Source of the DNA: Polyangiaceae bacterium
GTDB taxonomy: Bacteria > Myxococcota_A > Polyangia > Polyangiales > Polyangiaceae
Direction: 5' to 3'
NCBI GenBank assembly: GCA_013361525.1
Contig: JABFXY010000024.1
Span: 144,947 to 208,946, forward strand
Length of the DNA stretch: 64,000 nt
Below are positions 58,696-64,000 of this stretch, one piece after another. Within the stretch, counting starts at the first letter, position 1; every line of letters begins with the position of its first letter. The notes under the pieces are model-generated. The model was given only the letters and a program-made list of their open reading frames with translations, was not told where the DNA came from and searched no databases. A program made the position numbers and the translations under genes.

Positions 58696-59666
58696 AGACG
58701 CGCTGGGAGCGGTGGGTACGTTTCGTCGGCGAACGCGAGCCCGGGCTCGTGCTCGGGCTGTTTCGGATCCTGGTCGGGCTCATCGCGCTCGGCGGCATGA
58801 TCGAAAACGTCGCTTATGGCGTCGTCGACATGATCTGGGTCGACAAGCGCTTCGGCGGGGCCTTTTCGGTCGACGGGAACTGGCTCGTTTCCCTTCTCGG
58901 CGGCGCGTCGCGGCCGGTCGTCTGGGGGCTCGTGGTCGCCTGCATGCTCGGGAGCGCTGCGATCACCGTCGGCTTCGGCGGTCGGGTCGCGATCTTCCTG
59001 ACGGTCCAGGCTTATTACGCGCTGACGCGCATCAACGGAAACGCCGGCGGTGGTTACGACGCGCTGATCACCAATGCGATGTGGCTGCTGTTCCTCGGCG
59101 GCGCCTCCGCCACCCTGTCGCTCGATTCGAAGATCAAGCACGGGCGCTGGTGGAAGGACGACGTCACCGTGCCCGCGATCGCCCGGCGCCTCGCGATATT
59201 CCAGATTCTGCTCGTGTACGCGACGACCGGCCTCCACAAATTGAGCCCCGTTTGGACACCGGCCGGCGGGTATTCGGCCCTTTATTGGGTTTATCAAGAA
59301 CCGACGTGGCGCCGCTTCGACATGGCCTGGACGGCGAAGTATTACCCGCTGATGCAGGTCGCGACCGCCGTCACCTGGCATTGGGAGACGAGCGCGTTCT
59401 TGATGTTCCTCTTTTATTGGTACCGCTGGACACCGAACCGCGGCGGCTTCTTGCGGAGGCAGGCCAATCGATTCGACCTGCGTAGACCCTTCCTCGCCAT
59501 CGGCGTCATGCTGCACCTGGGCATCCTCGCGACCATTGCGGTGGGGCCGTTCTCGTATATCAGCCTCGCGTACTACGTTACGTTCTTGACGCCGGACGAG
59601 GCGCGCACCCTATTGGACCGGGTGCGGACGCGGCTCATGTCGCGCTCGCGACCACGCGCCGCTTGA
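58692..59666 (+). CDS. HTTM-domain membrane protein (vitamin K gamma-carboxylase-like)
   Basis: 324 residues from a GTG at 58692. About six to eight membrane helices. The HTTM features are visible: LGLFRILVGLIAL at the start, LLVYATTGLHKLSPVW (the Lys-containing segment of the family), and TWHWETSAFLMFLFYWYRW. HTTM proteins relate to vitamin K-dependent gamma-glutamyl carboxylase and are also common in bacteria with unknown function. Operon with the two upstream genes through 4-bp overlaps. Confidence 0.85.
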   Translation: MKTRWERWVRFVGEREPGLVLGLFRILVGLIALGGMIENVAYGVVDMIWVDKRFGGAFSVDGNWLVSLLGGASRPVVWGLVVACMLGSAAITVGFGGRVAIFLTVQAYYALTRINGNAGGGYDALITNAMWLLFLGGASATLSLDSKIKHGRWWKDDVTVPAIARRLAIFQILLVYATTGLHKLSPVWTPAGGYSALYWVYQEPTWRRFDMAWTAKYYPLMQVATAVTWHWETSAFLMFLFYWYRWTPNRGGFLRRQANRFDLRRPFLAIGVMLHLGILATIAVGPFSYISLAYYVTFLTPDEARTLLDRVRTRLMSRSRPRAA

Positions 59667-59688
59667 TCGTTCGAAAGCACGCCGACCT

Positions 59689-60879
59689 TTGACCTCCGTC
59701 GTACCCACCCCGTTCGAGCCACGCGCCATTTGCTGGCGCTGCACGCGCCCCGCGCGCGTGTGTTGGTGCCGGTTCGTCCCGCGTATCGACGCGAAGAACC
59801 GCGTCCTGTTGCTCCAACATCCGCGCGAAGAGTTCATGCCGATCGGCACCGCGCGCATGGCGGCCGCGTGCCTTCCCCGCGCGTCGTTGATCGTCGGCAC
59901 CGAGCTCGACGACGCCCCCGAGGTGCGTTCGATCCTCGACGACGAAGCGGAGCCGCCGATTCTCCTCTGGCCGGGGCCCGGTGCGCTCGACCTCGAGCGC
60001 CATCCACCGAAAGGTCCGGTCACGTTGGTCGTCGTCGACGGCACGTGGTCGACCGCGAAGAAGCTCGTGCGCATCAATCCGCGGATCGCGAGCCTGCCTC
60101 GCTACTCCCTCTCCCCCGACGAGCCGAGCCAGTACCAAATTCGCGCCGAGCCCCGCGCCGAGTGCGTGTCGACGCTCGAGGCCGTGATGTATGCGCTGGG
60201 CATCCTCGAGGGCGACAAAGAGAAGTTTCGCCCGATGCTTTCGCCGTTCCTGTCGATGATCGACATGCAGCTCGACCACGAGCGCCAATCACCCGGCCCA
60301 CGCAGGGTGCGACGCCCCCGCCCTCCCAAGCCGCGGTTCGTTCCCTCCGCCCTGCGTGAGGGCAGGCCCATCGTCGTCGTCGCGGGGGAAGCCAATGCCT
60401 GGCCGCGCAAGCCCGGCTCGGGAAGGCGCAATGGCATCGACGCGCCTTATCCCGACGAGCTCATTCAATGGCTCGCGATCCGCGTCGATGATGGCACGAC
60501 GTTCGACGCGATCGCGGCGCCGCGCCAACCGCTTTCGCCGGTGACCCGGACGTACACGACGCTCGGTGAAGACGAAATTCGAGGTGGTATGTCGTTCGGC
60601 GAGCTCGCAGAACGGTGGCGCGCATTCGTTCGCGACGACGACGTCGTGTGCGGTTGGGGCCCCTACGCCGCTAGTCTTTTGCGAAGCGAGGGCGGCTTCT
60701 TGCCGCGGACCTTCGTCGATCTTCGCGGCTCGATCACGCAATGGCTGGGCGACAAGCCCGGAACCATCGAGTCGTTTTCGGAGCGATTCGGCGTGGAGCC
60801 ACGTTCGATCGGCCGCGGTCGCGGCGGGCGGCGACTCGCCATGGCATTCGCTGCGACGAAGTTGCTGCTCGGCGCCTGA
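59689..60879 (+). CDS. DTW-domain protein with exonuclease-like C-terminal domain
   Basis: 396 residues from a TTG at 59689. Residues 1 to about 210 are a DTW domain: CWRCTRPARVCWC (zinc), LLLQHPREEFMPIGTARM, VVDGTWSTAKKL and YQIRAEP. DTW enzymes such as TapT add aminocarboxypropyl groups to tRNA uridines. The C-terminal ~180 residues are extra: FVDLRGSITQWLG, DDDVVCGWGPYAASLL and GRGRGGRRLAMAFAATKLL align in order with a DEDD/DnaQ exonuclease fold, but most catalytic acids are replaced. A fusion of this type is unusual. Confidence 0.78.
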   Translation: MTSVVPTPFEPRAICWRCTRPARVCWCRFVPRIDAKNRVLLLQHPREEFMPIGTARMAAACLPRASLIVGTELDDAPEVRSILDDEAEPPILLWPGPGALDLERHPPKGPVTLVVVDGTWSTAKKLVRINPRIASLPRYSLSPDEPSQYQIRAEPRAECVSTLEAVMYALGILEGDKEKFRPMLSPFLSMIDMQLDHERQSPGPRRVRRPRPPKPRFVPSALREGRPIVVVAGEANAWPRKPGSGRRNGIDAPYPDELIQWLAIRVDDGTTFDAIAAPRQPLSPVTRTYTTLGEDEIRGGMSFGELAERWRAFVRDDDVVCGWGPYAASLLRSEGGFLPRTFVDLRGSITQWLGDKPGTIESFSERFGVEPRSIGRGRGGRRLAMAFAATKLLLGA

Positions 60880-60910
60880 TCGGGGCCGCAAACGCCCGAC
60901 CGGGTTTCGC

Positions 60911-61951
60911 CTATGCCTTCGACTTGCGCGACTTCTTCCGCTTCTTCTTCCTTTTGGAAGGAGCGTATTCGGGAAGCGTCGTCGGGTAGGCGGTCATGGG
61001 CAGCGGACCTTCGTCGCTGATCACGTCCGCGAGCGCCGGATCGGCGAGGACGTCGACGACGCGTCGGGGTTTACCGTCCAGGACCATTTCACCGCCGACG
61101 AGCCGGACGCCGTGGCTGTAGTCGGCATAACGGCGTGAATGCACGATGCTGAGCGGCTGAATCACGTCACCGTCGCGTTTGTGCCAACCATAAATGGCGA
61201 CGCAATCGGCCTTCTCCTCGAGGCGCGTGCTCAGCACGATGTCTTTCTTGTGCCCGGCCGTCAGCACGCCGAGCGGGAACCCTGCTGCGCGGCGGCGCCG
61301 CTCGAGCTTTTCGTGATGAACCGCATAGTCCTCGACGGTGCCCTCCGTCGGGCCGCCTTCGATGTAGCTCGGCGGGAGCTTCGCGGAGGCGTGCTCGTAG
61401 ATGATGTTCACGAGCTTCACCGTCGGCAGCACCGCGCCGACGAGGTCTGCAATGCGTTGTGCCGCACACGGCGTCATCGGAATACGAATGAAATCGTCGT
61501 CGGATCCAATGGCGAGGTAGTCGCACGAGACGTTCAGCTTGGCGCGCGGACCTTCACCGTCGCCGATCTCGATCGGTACCCAAGCCCGTTCGTATTCGGG
61601 GACGTTCCCCTTCGAGATCGCTTCGAAGATCGCCTCGTCGGTGGCGGCGCGACCGAGGCCCTCCACGCGCTCGAGGAACTTGCTGCCGGTCTCCGCGCCG
61701 GCCGGTCGAGGTGGAAGGTTGATCTTCTTCGGGAGCGCGAGCTCGTCCTCCACCGGCTTCGCCTCGATGGCCGCGTCGGGCGCGGGCGCCTCGACGGCCG
61801 GCGGAGCAGCGGGCGGCTTCGGTGCGGGCGGTGCTGCCTTCGGCGGCGCGGTGGCCTCCACCGAAGAAGCACACCCGGTGACGTGCGTCGCGACGACGCC
61901 CCCGAGCCCCGCGAGCCACACGCGACGTGTCGTCGGCGCCTTCGCTGTCAC
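60911..61951 (-). CDS. Tat-signal lipoprotein of unknown function
   Basis: 346 residues from a GTG at 61951. The N-terminus has a twin-Arg type start (TTRRVWLAGLGG) and a Cys (THVTGCAS) that could be a lipobox. A Pro/Ala linker precedes an unrecognised domain (YERAWVPIEIGDGEGPRAKLNVSCDYLAIGSDDDFIRIPMTP, ADLVGAVLPTVKLVNIIYEHA, DYSHGVRLVGGEMVLDGKPRRVVDVLAD); the C-terminus is Lys-rich. Divergent from the helicase gene with 217 bp between starts. Confidence 0.7.
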   Translation of the reverse strand: MTAKAPTTRRVWLAGLGGVVATHVTGCASSVEATAPPKAAPPAPKPPAAPPAVEAPAPDAAIEAKPVEDELALPKKINLPPRPAGAETGSKFLERVEGLGRAATDEAIFEAISKGNVPEYERAWVPIEIGDGEGPRAKLNVSCDYLAIGSDDDFIRIPMTPCAAQRIADLVGAVLPTVKLVNIIYEHASAKLPPSYIEGGPTEGTVEDYAVHHEKLERRRRAAGFPLGVLTAGHKKDIVLSTRLEEKADCVAIYGWHKRDGDVIQPLSIVHSRRYADYSHGVRLVGGEMVLDGKPRRVVDVLADPALADVISDEGPLPMTAYPTTLPEYAPSKRKKKRKKSRKSKA

Positions 61952-62168
61952 GGTATCGTCCGGCTCATCATCCCGCCTCGTATCGAAGTCGAATCGTCGC
62001 TGGTCCTGTAAGCGAATCGAACCGTTTCGCTGAAGCGCGCGACACGACATTTAGCACGTAGGACAGCGGCGGACGAACGCTCGGCATCACCGCTGCGGCG
62101 CTCCGGCGAGGAGCCCGCCGATCGCACAGGTGGTGCGCGCATGCGTTAACTGCTACTGCGCACGCCGA

Positions 62169-64000
62169 ATGCTCGTCTCCGAAGCTCAGGATGTGTTGGG
62201 TGCGGCGCTGACCGGCGCGCTCGAAAAGCGGGGATTTACCTCGCTCACCCAGGTTCAGGCTGCCGTGCTCGCCCCCGATCTCGAGGGCCGGGACCTCCGC
62301 ATTTCGTCGAAGACGGGTTCGGGAAAGACCGTGGCAATCGGCTTCGTGGTGCGAAGCCTCGTCGAGGCACAACCGCCCGCTCCACGCGCCCTCGTCATCA
62401 CGCCGACGCGCGAGCTCGCGAAGCAGGTCGCCGACGAGCTGTCCTGGCTGTTCGAGCCGCTCGGCGCGACGGTCGCCGCATTGACCGGCGGCGCGAGCTA
62501 CCGCAACGAGCGACGCGCCCTCGACCTGAAGCCCGCCGTCGTCGTCGGAACGCCCGGTCGCCTCCTCGATTACCTCCGCCGAGGAAACCTCGACGCGAAG
62601 GGCCTCGGCGCGATCGTCCTCGATGAAGCGGACCGCATGTTGGATCTCGGGTTTCGCGAGGACATCGAGGCGATCTTCAGCTTCGCGCCCGGCGCGCGCC
62701 GGACACACCTCGTGTCGGCGACCTTCTCGAAGGAGGTCCGCGCGCTCGCGGATCGCGTGCAGACGAACTCGACGCACGTCGAGGGCACGCCGCTCGGCGC
62801 AGCCAACGAGGACATCGCGCACGTCATTCATTTGATCTCGGCGACGCAGAAGCTCGACGCGATCGTCAACCTGCTGCTCGCGACGCCCGGATCACAAACG
62901 GTGATCTTCGCGCGCACCCGGGCCGACGTCGCCGAGCTCTATTCGACGCTCCGCGACAACGGGTTCGTGGTCGGAATGCTCTCCGGCGAGATGGATCAGC
63001 CCGAGCGAAACCGCGCGCTCGCCGATTTCAAGCGCGGCCACCTCGATGCGCTCGTGGCGACCGACGTCGCAGCGCGCGGCATCGACGTCCAAGACATCGG
63101 GCGCGTCATCCACGCCGAGCCGCCGGGCGACGTGGACGCGTACACGCATCGAAGCGGTCGCACCGGCCGCGCCGGTAGGAAGGGGACGAGCTCGGTGCTC
63201 GCGACACCCGCCACGCTGTCGAAGACGGAGCGCCTGCTCGAACGCGCGAAGGTCGCGTTCCGCATCGAGCCCATCCCTTCGGCCGAGCAGATTCGCGCGC
63301 TGCGCGACGAGCGGGTCATCGACTTGCTCACGCGCGAGCCCGACGCCGAGGATTCGACCGGGGAGCCGAACGCGCACCTCGTCGAATTGGCCGAGCGCAT
63401 CGCGAAGTCCGACAACGTGACGCGTGCCATCGCGCGCCTGCTCGATCGGGCGCGCGCGGGTGGTCCTTCCGCACCGCGCGAGGTCGCGACCATTGCAGTG
63501 CCGGCTCGCAAAGGGGCGAGACCGCGCTCCGAAGAAACCGAAAGCGCGGGTGACGGCGCGCCGCGCGGACGCCGCGAGGGTCCGCGACCGGAGCACGGCG
63601 ACTTCGATCTATTCCGCGTCGCTTGGGGCCAAGCCCACGGCGCGGACGCGCGGCGACTCCTCGCAATGGTGTGCCGGCGCGGTGGCATTCAGAGCCGCGA
63701 CATCGGTGCAATCCGCGTCGCGCGCACGTATTCGGTCGTCGAGGTGTCGAAGTCGGTCGCCGAGCAGTTTGCGCGCGCCACCCGCGATCCGGATCCGCGC
63801 GATCCGCGCGCGACGATTCGTCGAGCAGAAGAAGGAACGGAGGCGAGGCCGCAACCCGCACCTCGCCCGGAGCGACCCGCGCCGCGCGCAGAGCGACCCG
63901 CGCCGCGCGCAGAGCGACCGGCACCTCGCGCTGCGCGGCCCGCACCCTACGAGGAGCGACCTGCACCGCGCGCGGAGCGACCCGCCACGCGCCCGACGCG
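62169..64000 (+). CDS. DEAD-box RNA helicase with DbpA-like RNA-binding domain, 3' end off the window
   Basis: Starts at ATG 62169 and is open at the right edge; about 610 residues are visible. Helicase motifs are complete: Q motif region TSLTQVQAAVL, Walker A SSKTGSGKT, PTRELA, GTPGRLLDY, VLDEADRMLDLGF, VSATFS, ATDVAARGIDVQDI and HRSGRTGRAG. The linker is followed by a DbpA-type RRM (DFDLFRVAWGQAHGADARRLLAMVCRRGGIQ...VARTYSVVEVS) and an Arg/Pro/Glu-rich tail made of repeated ERPAPRA units. Such enzymes remodel RNA or ribosomal intermediates. The tail's true end is unseen. Confidence 0.95.
   Translation, partial: MLVSEAQDVLGAALTGALEKRGFTSLTQVQAAVLAPDLEGRDLRISSKTGSGKTVAIGFVVRSLVEAQPPAPRALVITPTRELAKQVADELSWLFEPLGATVAALTGGASYRNERRALDLKPAVVVGTPGRLLDYLRRGNLDAKGLGAIVLDEADRMLDLGFREDIEAIFSFAPGARRTHLVSATFSKEVRALADRVQTNSTHVEGTPLGAANEDIAHVIHLISATQKLDAIVNLLLATPGSQTVIFARTRADVAELYSTLRDNGFVVGMLSGEMDQPERNRALADFKRGHLDALVATDVAARGIDVQDIGRVIHAEPPGDVDAYTHRSGRTGRAGRKGTSSVLATPATLSKTERLLERAKVAFRIEPIPSAEQIRALRDERVIDLLTREPDAEDSTGEPNAHLVELAERIAKSDNVTRAIARLLDRARAGGPSAPREVATIAVPARKGARPRSEETESAGDGAPRGRREGPRPEHGDFDLFRVAWGQAHGADARRLLAMVCRRGGIQSRDIGAIRVARTYSVVEVSKSVAEQFARATRDPDPRDPRATIRRAEEGTEARPQPAPRPERPAPRAERPAPRAERPAPRAARPAPYEERPAPRAERPATRPT

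Overview
The window looks like chromosomal DNA of a myxobacterium (order Polyangiales or a close relative). The support is inference from gene content: high GC with strong third-position bias, GTG/TTG starts and 4-bp GTGA/ATGA overlaps, many lipoproteins with a Gly-rich linker after the lipobox, two C-termini of MYXO-CTERM type (45939 and 46360 ends), a eukaryotic-type Ser/Thr kinase fused to an AAA ATPase and TPRs, and a VgrG/DUF2169/PAAR-like (DUF4150) island. No phage or transposase gene is visible.

Layout. 1-7.3 kb: cytochrome c lipoprotein (cut by the left edge), a broken SnoaL-like gene, a GbsR/MarR regulator coupled to a methyltransferase, a B12-type radical SAM protein divergent from a sulfite-oxidase-like molybdoenzyme, and a lipoprotein. 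7.5-19.1 kb: HD protein, giant kinase, then a tight type VI secretion accessory operon: VgrG, TIGR02270-like protein, DUF2169 protein, a ketosynthase-fold protein without its catalytic residues, a DUF4150-DUF1906 candidate effector and a small unknown protein. 19.1-24.4 kb: membrane protein, DUF1963, P450, beta-helix lipoprotein, Fpg glycosylase, GST. 24.4-29.6 kb: DabA/DabB inorganic-carbon pump with a LysR gene upstream. 29.7-34.7 kb: SnoaL-like proteins, tRNA-Ser(UGA), a tandem-repeat Cys peptide divergent from a radical SAM/SPASM enzyme, and an L,D-transpeptidase. 34.8-36.8 kb: a YeeE/YedE transporter and a 10-unit 42-bp tandem repeat, bracketed by two inverted copies of a ~155-bp palindromic element. 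36.8-40.9 kb: a P450 translationally coupled to a lipoprotein with three copies of a Tyr-containing motif, divergent from a heparinase-like lipoprotein. 41-54 kb: UPF0262-like protein, SDR, a lipoprotein-Rieske-subtilase operon, a HmuY-like lipoprotein-metalloprotease operon, HAD phosphatase, VOC protein, cyclophilin, a DUF1704/QEGLA protein and a DUF4142 lipoprotein. 54-64 kb: Cys-rich lipoprotein, SGNH hydrolase, a lipoprotein-unknown-HTTM operon, a DTW protein with an extra exonuclease-like domain, and a DEAD-box helicase cut by the right edge.

The best candidates for undescribed biology are two loci where a small secreted protein carrying repeated core-like motifs sits beside a peptide-modifying type of enzyme: PQPCL repeats next to a SPASM radical SAM protein (31395-33108), and EYGVPGT repeats coupled to a cytochrome P450 (36820-38642). 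Both resemble multi-core RiPP precursors with a dedicated modifying enzyme; this is inference, and low-complexity lipoproteins are common in this genome. The type VI operon with a catalytically dead ketosynthase fold is the next most interesting. All family assignments are from motif reading and memory; no searches were run.
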